Counted from the first letter of the stretch, positions 32,756 to 42,197 are shown. The stretch: DNA of 64,000 bases from Streptomyces sp. ADI95-17 (GCF_003846175.1 NZ_ML123047.1:741362-805361); one strand, 5' to 3'. Notes: generated by a model from the sequence alone, not told the origin. Translations and numbers: made by a program.

Positions 32756-34111
32756 TCACGCCCTGCGCAGGTCCACCAGCGCCTCCGCCTGCGCGAGACC
32801 GCTCTCCTCGACGACCTCGCGCACGCTCTGCGCCTCGCGCACCAGCGCGAACCGCACCCGCCCGTCGGCGTCGGCGCGGTAGCCGTACACACCGGGCCGG
32901 GGCAGCGAGTTGTACGAGAAGTGCGAGGAGAAGTAGTACGCGCCGGTGTCGTGGAGGGCCACCACGTCGCCGGGCTCGACGGCGGGCAGCCAGACCCCGG
33001 TCGCGGTGAGGTCCCCGGCGAAGCAGCAGGGGCCCGCGATGTCGACGACCTGGGCCGGGCCCTGCTTGGGGCGGCCCGCGGCGTCGAAGACCCCGACGCG
33101 CAGCGGCCAGGAGCCGGGCATGAACACCGTACGGGTGGCGACCTGGGCGCCCGCGTGCGTGACCGCGATCCGCCTGCCGCCGGCCGACTTGGTGTACTCG
33201 ACGACGGTGCCGATCGTTCCGCTCTTGGCCAGCAGCGAGCGGCCGAACTCGGTGACGAGGGTGTAGCGGCCGTCGAAGAGCCCCGGTACGGCCGCCCGGA
33301 GCTCGGCGACGTAGTCGGCGTACGTGGGCCGGTCGTCCTCGTCGGTGAAGTTGACGGGCAGGCCGCCGCCGATGTCGATCCCGGTGATCCGGGCGTGGCC
33401 CAGCCGGTCGTTGATCCGCTCGGCCAGCTCGTACGCCGCGCGGATGCCCTCGGCGATGAGCGGCAGCGGGCAGCCCTGGGAACCGACGTGCGCATGCAGC
33501 CGGTTGAGCCAGGGATGGCGCTCGAACGCCTCGGTCACCGCGTCCACGGCACCCGGATCACGCAGCGCGACGCCGAACTTCGAGGTCGCGGTCGCGGTGC
33601 TCATCGCGCCGATGGCCCCGGCCCCGACCTGCGGGTTCACCCGGATCCCGATGGGTCCGGCGGCCTCCCGGCCGGCCAGCAGGCGGTCCACCCGGGCCAG
33701 CTCCTGGAAGTTGTCCAGGTTGATCGCGATGCCGTGGGCGAGCGCGAACTCCAGCTCCGCGACGGTCTTCGCGGGACTGTCGAAGACCAGCCGGTCGTAC
33801 CGGAACCCGGCCGCGAGGGCCTGCTCCAGCTCACCGGGCGAGGCCACCTCGCACCCCATCCCCGCGTCCGCGAGCAGCCGCAGCACCGGCACCAGACCGC
33901 ACGCCTTGGCGGCGAACGTGTGCTGCACCGGGGCGGGCCCCGCGAACGCCTCGTTCAGCGCGTCCACCGCGGCGAGCACACCGTCCACGTCGAGGAGACC
34001 GACCACGGGGGAGTGCGGGCCGAGCAGCCCGTCCTCGACGGCACGCGCCAGCGCCGCCGTGCGGCGGTCACCGCGCTGCCGGGACGCCGAACCGGAAGTC
34101 ATGCGAGTCAC
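32756..34111 (-). CDS. type III PLP-dependent decarboxylase (Orn/DAP family 2-like)
   Basis: A 451-residue enzyme with the alanine-racemase-like barrel of group III decarboxylases. The PLP lysine is in HTFAAKACG (about residue 69). Other family marks are HAHVGSQ, IDIGGGLPV, TEFGR (phosphate loop area), GPCCFAGD (active-site Cys/Asp region) and DTGAYYFSSHFSYNSLPRPG. The substrate is not obvious and it is not a standard lysA. GTG 34111 follows GGAGGGG with 7-base spacing; ATG 34102 is the alternative. It is last in a minus-strand run after the PucR regulator (123 bp gap) and may share its control. Confidence 0.85.
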   Translation of the reverse strand: MTRMTSGSASRQRGDRRTAALARAVEDGLLGPHSPVVGLLDVDGVLAAVDALNEAFAGPAPVQHTFAAKACGLVPVLRLLADAGMGCEVASPGELEQALAAGFRYDRLVFDSPAKTVAELEFALAHGIAINLDNFQELARVDRLLAGREAAGPIGIRVNPQVGAGAIGAMSTATATSKFGVALRDPGAVDAVTEAFERHPWLNRLHAHVGSQGCPLPLIAEGIRAAYELAERINDRLGHARITGIDIGGGLPVNFTDEDDRPTYADYVAELRAAVPGLFDGRYTLVTEFGRSLLAKSGTIGTVVEYTKSAGGRRIAVTHAGAQVATRTVFMPGSWPLRVGVFDAAGRPKQGPAQVVDIAGPCCFAGDLTATGVWLPAVEPGDVVALHDTGAYYFSSHFSYNSLPRPGVYGYRADADGRVRFALVREAQSVREVVEESGLAQAEALVDLRRA

Positions 34112-34234
34112 AGGAACACCCCTCCATCTGTCACGTCTGCCGTACGGACAGCATCGGCGCGCGGGGGACGGCGCGTCTTCGACCGACACGACGACGCCCG
34201 CCCGATTCCTTTGCCGTACCGGACAGCGGAACGA

Positions 34235-35953
34235 TCAAAGGCTCCCGGGCCGGTCCGACCGGCGGGCCGCGAGCCGCAGCCCGATCTCCGCCAGCAGCCG
34301 CACCGCGGGGTCGGCCGGATCGACGCCGAACAGCTCCCGGGCCCGGCGCAGCCGGTACCGCAGGGTGTTGGGGTGCACATTGAGGCGCCGCGCGGCCGTA
34401 CCCGTGTCGCAGGACGCGTCGAGGTACGCGGTGACCGAGTCGCCGTACGCCGAACCGTGCACCCGGTCGTGCTCCACCATCGCGTGCACCGGCCCCGCCA
34501 GCGACCCCCACAACGGCTCCACCCGGTCGAGCAGCCGGAGCACCGTCGCCTCGGGGACCACCTCGTCGTACGCCGCCACCGCCGACCGCACCTCCCCGGC
34601 CGGCAGCCTCGCGGCCCGTTCCCGCAGCACCCGCACCACCAGCTCCGCGGCCTCCCGCGAGGCGGGCAGCCCGGCCGGCCCGGCCGCCACCGGTCCGGCG
34701 CCCGCGAGAACCACGTCGCGCGCCACCGAGTGCACGCTCGCCAGCAGGGTGCGCGCGGGACCGGCCTCCCCGTCCCCGGCCGGGACCAGCACGTACAGCC
34801 GCCGCCCGGACCGCGCGGTCACACACCCCGGCCGGTACGCGGCGGCCTGGAGCGCGAGCACATCCAGCACCCGCCGCCCGGCACGCCCCGCGCCGCGCCC
34901 CTCGGGCGCCCCGGCTCCCCGCCCGTCGGAAGTGCCCTGCCCGTCGTACGCCTCCTCTCCCCGCCCGTCGTACGCCTCCGCGACCACCACCGCGTACGGC
35001 CGGTCCGCCGTGACCCCGGCCTCTCGCGCGGACCGGACGTCCCCCCTCAGCAGTGCGTGCACCGCGCCCTCCCGTGCCCTGGCGGCCGCCAGGCCCCAGG
35101 TCTGATGGTGGGACAGATGGGGCACGGCGGCCCGTGCCGCGGTGCGCAGCGCGGCCGCCGCGTCCTCGGCGAGCGGCCGGCCGTCGGCGGCGGCCCAGAT
35201 GGACCCGAGCACCTCGGAGCCGTGGCGCACCGCGATGGCCAGCCGCTCGGCGTACCGGTCGTCGGCGGGCAGCCGCACCACGTCCTCGGTGCTCCACAGT
35301 GTCCGGAAGAAGCCGCTCGCGCGGAGCTCGTCGACCCGCCAGCGGGGGACCTCCTGGCCGAGGATGGTCAGCCGGCGCATCGGGTCGGGTTCGTGGTCCA
35401 GGCGCGAATAGGCCAGCACCCGCGACTGCGGGTCCTCGATCGTGATGGCGCCGCCGACCAGGGCCGCCACCGTATTGGCCAGCCCGGACAGGTCGCCGGG
35501 CCGCAGCCCCGCCACCCCGGTGGTTCCGGCCGGGTCGCTGTGCACCAGGGCGGTCCGCAACCGGCCGAGCACCTCCGTCCACCCCTGCTCCGGCCGCCGG
35601 GTCAGCAGCGCCGTGCGCCCCCGGCCCGCCGCCTCCACCAGTTCGGCGCGCGGCCCCCGGGCGCCGGGCCGCATCACCACGGCCGCCGCCCCGGCCCGGT
35701 CGGCGGCGCGCAGCACGTCGAGCGCCTCGGGCGAGGCGGCCTCCACGCCGACCGCGAGCAGGATCAGCCCGGCCGCCGCCCGTGCGCCGTCGTCCTCCCG
35801 TTCCTCGCCGGGGTCGTGCAGCACCACATCGGTCACCGGCACACCGGTGCCGCGCGGTGCCACGACGACATCGAGCATTCCGGGGTCGATCAGCCCGAGG
35901 ATCCGTTCCAGCGAGGGCCCGGTCTCGCGCCGGTCCGGTTCGTGCGTCGGCAT
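34235..35953 (-). CDS. PucR-family transcriptional regulator
   Basis: A 572-residue regulator with an N-terminal PucR sensor-like domain (LERILGLIDPGMLDVVV, residues ~14-130), a long middle region that includes an Ala/Gly/Arg-rich stretch, and a C-terminal helix-turn-helix (TGTAARRLNVHPNTLRYRLRR). Family members control catabolism of nitrogen compounds and other metabolites. It begins 28 bp after the P450 stop on the same strand, so it is likely an operon member that senses the substrate or product of the pathway. Confidence 0.9.
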   Translation of the reverse strand: MPTHEPDRRETGPSLERILGLIDPGMLDVVVAPRGTGVPVTDVVLHDPGEEREDDGARAAAGLILLAVGVEAASPEALDVLRAADRAGAAAVVMRPGARGPRAELVEAAGRGRTALLTRRPEQGWTEVLGRLRTALVHSDPAGTTGVAGLRPGDLSGLANTVAALVGGAITIEDPQSRVLAYSRLDHEPDPMRRLTILGQEVPRWRVDELRASGFFRTLWSTEDVVRLPADDRYAERLAIAVRHGSEVLGSIWAAADGRPLAEDAAAALRTAARAAVPHLSHHQTWGLAAARAREGAVHALLRGDVRSAREAGVTADRPYAVVVAEAYDGRGEEAYDGQGTSDGRGAGAPEGRGAGRAGRRVLDVLALQAAAYRPGCVTARSGRRLYVLVPAGDGEAGPARTLLASVHSVARDVVLAGAGPVAAGPAGLPASREAAELVVRVLRERAARLPAGEVRSAVAAYDEVVPEATVLRLLDRVEPLWGSLAGPVHAMVEHDRVHGSAYGDSVTAYLDASCDTGTAARRLNVHPNTLRYRLRRARELFGVDPADPAVRLLAEIGLRLAARRSDRPGSL

Positions 35954-35981
35954 CCGTCCATCATGGTCCGGACTGCCGGCT

Positions 35982-37217
35982 TCAGGAACGCAGCCCGTCG
36001 AACGCGATGTTCAGATGGCGGGGCCCGCGCAGCACGGCGTTCTGCCGGTACGGGGGCGGGTCGTCCAGCAGCCGGGGGCCGTCGAGCCGGTGGGCCAGTG
36101 CGGTCAGGGCGAGCTGGGCCTCCAGCCGGGCGAGGGGCGCGCCGAAGCAGTTGTGGATGCCGCTGCCGAAGCCGAGATGCTGGATGTCCGGCCGGTCGGG
36201 GTCGAAGCGGTCGGGGTCGGGGAACCGTTGCGGGTCCCGGTTGCCGGCCGCCAGGACGAGCCAGACGGAGGCGCCCTCGGGGATGGTGGTGCCGGCGATG
36301 TCGATGTCCGCGAGTGTGGTGCGCTGCGGGAGCAGCTGCACGGGCGGCTCGAAGCGCAGCAGCTCCTCCACCAGCGGGACGGCCAACCGGGAGTCGTTGC
36401 GCAGCCGTTCGAGGACGTCGGGGTTGCGCAGCAGGGTGAGCGTCCCGTTGGTGATGAGGTTGACCGTGGTCTCGTGACCGGCGATCAGGAGCAGCGCCGC
36501 GGTGCTGAGCACCTCCATCCGGCTCATCTGCCCGTCCGGGCCCTGCTGGGTGACCAGCGCGGAGAGCATGTCGTCGCCGGGCGCACCGCTGCGTTCGTCG
36601 ATGAGCCCGGACAGGTACATCCCCAGTTCGGTGCGGGCCTCGTGGGTGGCGCGGCGTTGCTCACCGGGATCCCCGCCCGGGTCCGGGTCGAGGCCGGCGG
36701 CGATGATGTCGGCCCAGGAGTGGAAGCGTGCCTCGTCCTCGCGCGGAATGCCCAGCAGCCGGCAGATCACGGTGACGGGGAAGGGGTACGAGAAGTCGTC
36801 GACGATGTCGACCTCCTTCCGGTCCCCGAATCCGTCGATGAGGTCGTCGACGATGCGGGCCAGTTCGCCGCGCATGTTGTAAACGCGCCGGGGCGTCTCC
36901 GGCGGGCCGAACGGCCGCATCGCCATCCGGCGCAGCCGGTCGTGCTCGGGTGGGTCCAGCCGCAGGAAGGCGGGCGGCAGCGGTGAGTCCTCCTCCTCCT
37001 GGAGCAGGGTGCCCGCGGCGCCGGGGGAGAGGTTGCGCGCGTCGGAGCTGATCCGGGGATCGTGCAGCAGGCTCTTGATCTCCCAGTAGGTGCTGACGAC
37101 GAACAGCTCGTCCCCCTCCTGCCGCACCGGTTTCTTGCGGAGCTCGGTGTACAGCGGGTACGGGTCTGCGCGGTTGGCGTAGTCGATGATCTGCCGCAGG
37201 AGCATCTCTTGCGTCAT
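35982..37217 (-). CDS. cytochrome P450 with dedicated redox partners
   Basis: A 411-residue P450. Helix I has LIAGHETTVN (about 246), the K-helix EELLR is in VEELLRFEPPVQ, and the haem loop is FGSGIHNCFGAPLA with Cys357. The meander RFDPDRPD is present. It lies downstream of genes for a ferredoxin and an FAD reductase on the same strand, giving a complete class I monooxygenase system. The substrate is unknown; no polyketide, peptide or terpene synthase is nearby. Confidence 0.95.
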   Translation of the reverse strand: MTQEMLLRQIIDYANRADPYPLYTELRKKPVRQEGDELFVVSTYWEIKSLLHDPRISSDARNLSPGAAGTLLQEEEDSPLPPAFLRLDPPEHDRLRRMAMRPFGPPETPRRVYNMRGELARIVDDLIDGFGDRKEVDIVDDFSYPFPVTVICRLLGIPREDEARFHSWADIIAAGLDPDPGGDPGEQRRATHEARTELGMYLSGLIDERSGAPGDDMLSALVTQQGPDGQMSRMEVLSTAALLLIAGHETTVNLITNGTLTLLRNPDVLERLRNDSRLAVPLVEELLRFEPPVQLLPQRTTLADIDIAGTTIPEGASVWLVLAAGNRDPQRFPDPDRFDPDRPDIQHLGFGSGIHNCFGAPLARLEAQLALTALAHRLDGPRLLDDPPPYRQNAVLRGPRHLNIAFDGLRS

Positions 37218-37258
37218 GGTGGCGGGTCCTTGCTGGCGTCCTTGGTGGCGTCCGTGAC

Positions 37259-37330
37259 GGACGTGGGGCAGCGGTACGTGGGGCAGCGGTGTGCGGGGGC
37301 AGCGGTGTGTGGAGCACCGGTACGCAGGGC
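37259..37330. repeat. ~15-bp tandem repeat between reductase and P450 genes
   Basis: Four to five imperfect copies of a ~15-bp unit (CGTGGGGCAGCGGTA-like) fill most of the gap between the reductase stop and the P450 start. They might form RNA structure in the shared mRNA; no function is evident. Confidence 0.6.
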
Positions 37331-37347
37331 GGTGGCGCCTGGCGCCG

Positions 37348-38742
37348 TCACCCCCGGCCGGGGGTGAAAGTGATCCGCTGGTCGGTCGGCGAGTAGCCGC
37401 TGACCGTGACGGTGGGACCGTGGGTGGGCAGCGAAGGGTCCGGGAAGTCGGCCGGGACCGGCCGCAGACCCTCGGTCCTGCGGTCCACCGAGGAGTACTC
37501 CGGCGGGAACGGGGCGCCCGACTCGATCTGCCGCTGGTAGAACTCCAGCCACTTCGTCTGGTCGAAGGAGACCGCGGCGATCACCCGGCCCTGGTACCCG
37601 TACACACCCGTGAAGCGGTGGTCGGCGAGCGAACCCTGGGCGACGATGACCTCCTCGCCCAGGGACGGTACGCCGACCGATTTGATGTTGACCCCGAACT
37701 GGGAGGACCAGAAGGCCGGCACCCACAGGTGCGGGCGGCGTTCGGAGCTGCTGCTGATCATGTTGTGCGCCGCGGTCGCGGCCTGCGCGACGGCGTTGCC
37801 CCAGTGCTCCAGGGAGAGGAACTGGTACCCGAACAGCGCGTGCGGGGACCGGGCGACATCACCGGCGACGAAGATGTCGTCGGTCACGATGCCGCGTACG
37901 TCGAAGGCCCGGCACCCCGCGTCGCAGGCGATGCCGCGCGGACCGGCGCCGAGCCCGGACCCGGCCAGCCACTCGGTGTTCCGCGTCGCGCCGAGCGAGA
38001 CGACGGCGACATCCGTGTCGATGGAGGTGCCGTCGGACAGATGGGCCCGCCGCAGCCGGCCCGCCGAGTCGCCCTCCAGACCGGTGACCATGATCCCGCA
38101 GCGCAGGTCCACCCCGTGCGCGCGCTGGAGTTCCGCGGCCACCTGGCCGATCACTCCGCCGAGCGCGCCCACCAGGGGCGCCGCCCCGCGTTCGGCGACG
38201 GTCACCGGCAGTCCGCGCTCGCGGCAGGCCGAGGCGATCTCGGAGCCGGTGAAGCCCGCGCCGATGACCAGCACCCTGCGCGGCGACGCCGCCAGCCGCC
38301 GCTGGAGCCGGGCCGCGTCGTCGCGGGTGCGCAGGACGAAGACCCCGTCCAGCTCGGCCTCCGCCGGGTGCGGCCAGGGCCGGGCCCGTACCCCGGTGGT
38401 GATCAGCAGCCGGTCGTACTCCACCTCGTCGCCGTCGTCCAGCCGCACCCGCCCGGCCGCCATGTCCAGCCCGGCGGCGGCGACCCCGAGCCGCCACTGC
38501 GCGTCGAGCCCGTGCCGCCGGGGCAGCTCGGTGCGATCGGCGGACGCGTGGCCCAGCAGGACCTGCTTCGAGAGCGGCGGACGGTCGTACGGCTCGTGGG
38601 GCTCGTCACCGATCAGCGTGAGCGAACCGGTGAAGCCCTCCTTCCGCAGGGTCTCCGCGGCCCGGAGGCCGGCCAGGGAGGCGCCGACGATCACGATCCG
38701 CCCCTCGCGCCTCAGCCGCTCCAGAGCACCGTCACCGGACAC
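37348..38742 (-). CDS. FAD-dependent ferredoxin reductase
   Basis: A 464-residue pyridine-nucleotide-disulphide-type oxidoreductase passing electrons from NAD(P)H to ferredoxin. The FAD-binding start is RIVIVGASLAGLRAAETL. The NAD(P) Rossmann motif is VLVIGAGFTGSEIASACRERG (~170). DDIFVAGDVA is the C-terminal FAD motif. GTG 38742 follows GGGAGAAGGG and overlaps the ferredoxin stop by 11 bp. The stop codon lies in a perfect 20-nt palindrome (37348-37367), possibly a processing or attenuation hairpin before the P450. It serves the P450 at 35982 and perhaps others. Confidence 0.92.
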   Translation of the reverse strand: MSGDGALERLRREGRIVIVGASLAGLRAAETLRKEGFTGSLTLIGDEPHEPYDRPPLSKQVLLGHASADRTELPRRHGLDAQWRLGVAAAGLDMAAGRVRLDDGDEVEYDRLLITTGVRARPWPHPAEAELDGVFVLRTRDDAARLQRRLAASPRRVLVIGAGFTGSEIASACRERGLPVTVAERGAAPLVGALGGVIGQVAAELQRAHGVDLRCGIMVTGLEGDSAGRLRRAHLSDGTSIDTDVAVVSLGATRNTEWLAGSGLGAGPRGIACDAGCRAFDVRGIVTDDIFVAGDVARSPHALFGYQFLSLEHWGNAVAQAATAAHNMISSSSERRPHLWVPAFWSSQFGVNIKSVGVPSLGEEVIVAQGSLADHRFTGVYGYQGRVIAAVSFDQTKWLEFYQRQIESGAPFPPEYSSVDRRTEGLRPVPADFPDPSLPTHGPTVTVSGYSPTDQRITFTPGRG

Positions 38743-38968
38743 CGGACAGCCCTTCTCCCATCGTGGCCGGTGCCTCGTCCGTGTCCTCGACCAGGATGGC
38801 CTGCACCGGACACGCGGTGGCGGCGCGCAGCACCTGCTCGCGCTGAGCCTCTTCGGCGTGCGGGTTGTACAACAGGGATTCCTCGCCGTGCATGGCGAAG
38901 ACATCGGGTGCCAGGAACGCGCACTGTGCGTACCCCTGGCACCGGTTGAGATCGACGACAAGCCTCAT
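38732..38968 (-). CDS. [3Fe-4S]-type ferredoxin
   Basis: A 78-residue small ferredoxin. Its cluster ligands are Cys in NRCQGYAQC (C-x5-C) and the distant ACPVQAI. The missing fourth Cys marks a [3Fe-4S] P450 ferredoxin. ATG 38968 is chosen over the in-frame ATG 39043. It is the first gene of the ferredoxin-reductase-P450 operon. Confidence 0.92.
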   Translation of the reverse strand: MRLVVDLNRCQGYAQCAFLAPDVFAMHGEESLLYNPHAEEAQREQVLRAATACPVQAILVEDTDEAPATMGEGLSGVR

Positions 38969-39047
38969 CAGGGGCTGCCCTTCCAGTAGTGCTCCCAGTA
39001 CCCCCGCCTCAGCGTGCGAGGGCCGTTCCGGATCCGCGAGCACAGGC

Positions 39048-39132
39048 GGACCGATGGAGTCACGGAGCGGCCGATGGAGTTATCGCCTGGCCGAAGGAGT
39101 CATCGCCGGACCGAAGGAGCTATCGCCGGACC
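39048..39132. repeat. 20-bp tandem repeat array spanning a gene 3' end
   Basis: Four units of about 20 bp (39048, 39069, 39089, 39109) with a GAAGGAG core. The array includes the final codons and stop (39120-39122) of the membrane protein gene on the minus strand, so the intergenic copies repeat that gene's 3' end. Confidence 0.8.
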
Positions 39133-39803
39133 GGCGGATCCGCGGTACCGGCCACGAGGATGTGGACGCCGACGGCCAGGGCCCACAGGGGGAACACCAG
39201 CTCGGACCAGGCGACGACGTTCGTCGCGAAGAGCAGGGTCAGGCCGACCAGCGCGCCGAGGACCGTGAGCGGGCGCGGCAGGACGCCGAGCCGGTGCCCG
39301 ATGCCGGAGGTCGAGAAGACGAAGACCGCGGCCATGCGCATCGCGTAGGTGGTCAGCAGGCCGTACGTGAAGTGCCCGCCGAACGTCCACAGTTGACCCC
39401 CGGGTTCGGCCCCGGACGCGGGGACCGTCGACAGCAGGCCGCCGGCCGCCGCCGCGGCCCCGAAGAGGGTCGCCACGAAGATCAGGCCGCTGCCCAGGAA
39501 GACGGTGGCGAGGAACTTGTCCTCGGCGTCCCCGATGCGTGCGCGCACGGCCCCCATGAACCACAGGAAGGAGATGCCCGCGAACGGGACGAGTTCGAGC
39601 GCCGTCCGCACCGCGCGCCGGCGCGAGGGATCGGTGAGCCACTCGCCGGCGCCCGAGCCCGGCCCGGACGGGATCGCCAGCCGGATCATGACGATGGCGG
39701 CGGCGAGCAGCAGGGCGAAGACGATCCCGGCCGTTCCCGCGGCCCGCGGAGTGCGCAGAGCCCGGCCCCGCGTATCCGACTGCGTATCCGGTCGCGGCTC
39801 CAT
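39120..39803 (-). CDS. multi-pass membrane protein of unknown function
   Basis: A 227-residue protein with about six hydrophobic helices (GIVFALLLAAAIVMI, LELVPFAGISFLWFMGAV, FLATVFLGSGLIFVATLFGA, and three near the C-terminus including VVAWSELVFPLWALAVGV). No catalytic motif is visible. It stands alone between the ferredoxin and mannosyltransferase genes, and its 3' end lies in a tandem repeat. Confidence 0.75.
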   Translation of the reverse strand: MEPRPDTQSDTRGRALRTPRAAGTAGIVFALLLAAAIVMIRLAIPSGPGSGAGEWLTDPSRRRAVRTALELVPFAGISFLWFMGAVRARIGDAEDKFLATVFLGSGLIFVATLFGAAAAAGGLLSTVPASGAEPGGQLWTFGGHFTYGLLTTYAMRMAAVFVFSTSGIGHRLGVLPRPLTVLGALVGLTLLFATNVVAWSELVFPLWALAVGVHILVAGTADPPVRR

Positions 39804-39968
39804 GGGCGGTGGCTCGTCTCCTCGGGCTACGGGCCGTCGTCGTACCGACGCACCCTGGAACCAGCAAGCACCCGCGCGGCAGCCCGTGCCACCGGGACCG
39901 ACCGGGAGGGTGAAACCGGGTACCGGACCAGCACGCCCGACGGTGCCGGAGGAGCGACCGGTGACCGG

Positions 39969-41273
39969 TCAGCCCGCCCACCGTCCGGACAGGAACGTGA
40001 CGGCGACGATCGTCGTCAGCGGCGCCCCGACGGTGAGGCAGACGGTCCGGACGCGCGGGCTCCGCAGGCTCCAGGCGGCGAGCCCGGTCCACAGGGGCCA
40101 CCACAGCAGGGTCGCCCGGGGTATGGAGGTGTACCAGTAGGACGTGCCCAGCGCCCAGAGGCTGAGCGCGATGTACACCGCCTCCGCCCAGCGCCGCCGC
40201 CGCAGCAGCAGGCCGCACAGCACCAGGCCGACGACCATGGTGAGGAGTTCGGCCTGGGACATCAGGGCGTACCCGGTGCTCTGGGAGTGCCCGAAGGCGG
40301 CGTGCCAGGTGTTCTTCCACGCCTCCCAGGGGGCGTGGAAGTCGCGGTACCAGCCGCGTTCCTCGGCGTGCTTCCAGGCCATCCAGTCGCCGGTGTGCGC
40401 GTGCAGGTACCAGCTGTGGAGCAGCGGCGCCAGAACGGGCAGCGCCAGCCAGGGGAGACGGCGCCAGTGCGCGGAGGTGCGGGCGGTCACCAGGAAGTGC
40501 ACCGCGATCGCCCCGGCGAGGAAGAGCCCGCTGACCCGGACGGTGGTGGCCAGGCAGGTGAGGAGGGCCGCCAGCGGCCAGTTGAGCCGCTGGGCGGCCA
40601 GCCAGGCCGGCAGGGCGAAGGCGAGGAAGAGCGCCTCGGTGTAGCCGGCGGCGAGGAAGACCGCGCACGGGGAGAGCAGGAAGAACAGCGCGGCGCGGGG
40701 CCCCGCGCCCTCCTGCGGCAGATGCAGCCGGGCGATCCGGGCCAGGGCCAGTACGGCGACCCCTCCGGCCACGAACGAGATCAGCGCACCGGCGGCGGAC
40801 CAGCTGGGGACGACGGTGTGGACGGCCCGCAGCAGGAACGGGAAGCCGGGGAAGAATGCCTCCCTGTTGTCCCAGTCGGCCGTCCAGGGGCCGGTCCCGT
40901 CCGGGAAGTAACCGGACTGGGCTATGTGCAGGTAGTGCCACCAGTCCCACCGCTGCCACGACGAGAAGAACGAACCGGCGTGGCGGGCCCGCCCGTCGTC
41001 CGGGAACAGCCACCGGGTGCAGTACGCGGTGGTCCAGATCCCGGCCCGGGTCAGCAGATACAGCCACAGCACCTCGCGGTCGGCGGCCCCGATCCGCGGA
41101 AACCGCAGACGGGAAGCCGCCGGCTCCGGCGCGCGCCGGGGAGCGGTGATCCCGGCGCCGGCAGCGTACGGACGCTCCCGCTGCCTCTCCGCCTGCCGCT
41201 GCGGAGCGGAAATACTCACGACAATCTCTTCCGATCTTTCCGTCTTTTTCTTTTCCCTTGTCACCCGGCTCAT
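39969..41273 (-). CDS. PIG-V-like membrane mannosyltransferase
   Basis: A 434-residue integral membrane glycosyltransferase. A ~65-residue charged cytoplasmic leader precedes multiple helices. The first extracellular loop has SSWQRWDWWHYLHIAQSGY, the motif seen in PIG-V/GT-C-type actinobacterial mannosyltransferases, and the AFFPGFPFLLR segment follows. It probably transfers sugar from a lipid-linked donor outside the membrane; acceptor unknown. The first ~20 residues are Lys/Glu-rich, so the start may be further in. Confidence 0.8.
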   Translation of the reverse strand: MSRVTREKKKTERSEEIVVSISAPQRQAERQRERPYAAGAGITAPRRAPEPAASRLRFPRIGAADREVLWLYLLTRAGIWTTAYCTRWLFPDDGRARHAGSFFSSWQRWDWWHYLHIAQSGYFPDGTGPWTADWDNREAFFPGFPFLLRAVHTVVPSWSAAGALISFVAGGVAVLALARIARLHLPQEGAGPRAALFFLLSPCAVFLAAGYTEALFLAFALPAWLAAQRLNWPLAALLTCLATTVRVSGLFLAGAIAVHFLVTARTSAHWRRLPWLALPVLAPLLHSWYLHAHTGDWMAWKHAEERGWYRDFHAPWEAWKNTWHAAFGHSQSTGYALMSQAELLTMVVGLVLCGLLLRRRRWAEAVYIALSLWALGTSYWYTSIPRATLLWWPLWTGLAAWSLRSPRVRTVCLTVGAPLTTIVAVTFLSGRWAG

Positions 41274-41287
41274 CGACTTCGCCCGGA

Positions 41288-41707
41288 TCAGGAAGGCGGC
41301 AGAGTGATGCTCCGGCCGGGAGCGGTGGTCGACTCCGCCGGGCTCACGCTCTCGCTCTCGCTGGAGGAGGGCGTATTGGGGGGCGGCAGGCTGGTCCTGG
41401 GTGCGCCGGGCGAGGGCGTGGACGACGAGGACGTGGACGGTGAGGGCGAGTTCCGGGGCGACGGAACGGGCGACGGGGTGGTGGCGGGCACGGTGGTGCT
41501 CCTGCTGTCCGGCAGGAGGGTGGCCACGGCCGCACCCGTACCGGAGAAGACCAGACAGGCCCCCACGGCCATCGCGACCATCCGCCGCCTGCGCACGCGC
41601 TCGCCGCGCTCGGTGATGTACGACGGCGGCGCGGAACGCGCACGCGACTGACCGACCGCCGCGGCTTCCTTGAACAGGGACCTCAATGGGTCTCGGGGTT
41701 CAGACAC
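41288..41707 (-). CDS. small single-span membrane protein paired with an ECF sigma factor
   Basis: A 139-residue protein: a short cytoplasmic N-terminus (DPLRSLFKEAAAVG), one transmembrane helix (MVAMAVGACLVFSGTGAAVATLL, residues ~43-65), and a Ser/Pro/Thr-rich outer tail. It overlaps the sigma gene by 8 bp. It has no zinc anti-sigma motif, but its size, topology and coupling fit an anti-sigma-like partner. It is the last gene of the two-gene unit. Confidence 0.65.
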   Translation of the reverse strand: MSEPRDPLRSLFKEAAAVGQSRARSAPPSYITERGERVRRRRMVAMAVGACLVFSGTGAAVATLLPDSRSTTVPATTPSPVPSPRNSPSPSTSSSSTPSPGAPRTSLPPPNTPSSSESESVSPAESTTAPGRSITLPPS

Positions 41708-42197
41708 AGGGCCCCTCCTCGGTACGCGGATCCTGCAGACGGTGCGAGAGCGTGGCCCGGCCCCGGGCCAGATGTGTCTTGACGGTGCTGGCCGCCAGGC
41801 CGGTCTCCGTGGCGATCTGTTCGACGGTCAGATCACAGACGTAGTGCAGCGCCAGCGTGCGACGCTGCTTGGCCGGCAGCTCCCGCAACGCCTCCACCAG
41901 CGTCACGGTCTCCGGCCCCGGCGCCTCCGTATGGGGCGGCGCACCACTGCGCTGCCAGGCATCGGCCGCCCGCCGCCGCCCCCGCCACCGGCTCACCGCC
42001 AGCCGCCAGGCGACCGTCCGGATCCATGCCTCGGGCTGCCCGTCACGGTCGAGCTGACGCCGCCGGCTCCACCCTTTGACGAAAGCTTCCTGCACCACGT
42101 CCTGCGCTTCGTGCTGGTCGCCGAGCATCACGAACAACTGCCCCGTCAGCCGGGCAGCCGTCAGCGCGTAGAACTCTTCGAACTCCTCGACGGTCAA
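41700..42197 (-). CDS. ECF (SigE-like) RNA polymerase sigma factor
   Basis: About 165 residues with region 2 (FEEFYALTAARLTGQLFVM, DVVQEAFVKGW) and region 4 (LRELPAKQRRTLALHYVCDLTVEQIATETGL, STVKTHLARGR). A TTG start at 42197 is preferred because AGGAG lies 7 bases upstream; the in-frame ATG 42227 lacks a good site. It is probably held by the membrane protein encoded just downstream. Target promoters cannot be inferred. Confidence 0.9.
   Translation of the reverse strand: MTVEEFEEFYALTAARLTGQLFVMLGDQHEAQDVVQEAFVKGWSRRRQLDRDGQPEAWIRTVAWRLAVSRWRGRRRAADAWQRSGAPPHTEAPGPETVTLVEALRELPAKQRRTLALHYVCDLTVEQIATETGLAASTVKTHLARGRATLSHRLQDPRTEEGPCV

Noticed and set aside
31118..36439. 1773-codon plus-strand open frame
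   Set aside because: It is antisense to the decarboxylase, PucR and P450 genes, is Arg/Pro/Gly-rich, and shows no domain; high GC gives long false frames.
32756..38968. Natural-product gene cluster
   Set aside because: There is no polyketide, peptide, terpene or RiPP core gene in the window; only tailoring-type enzymes are present.
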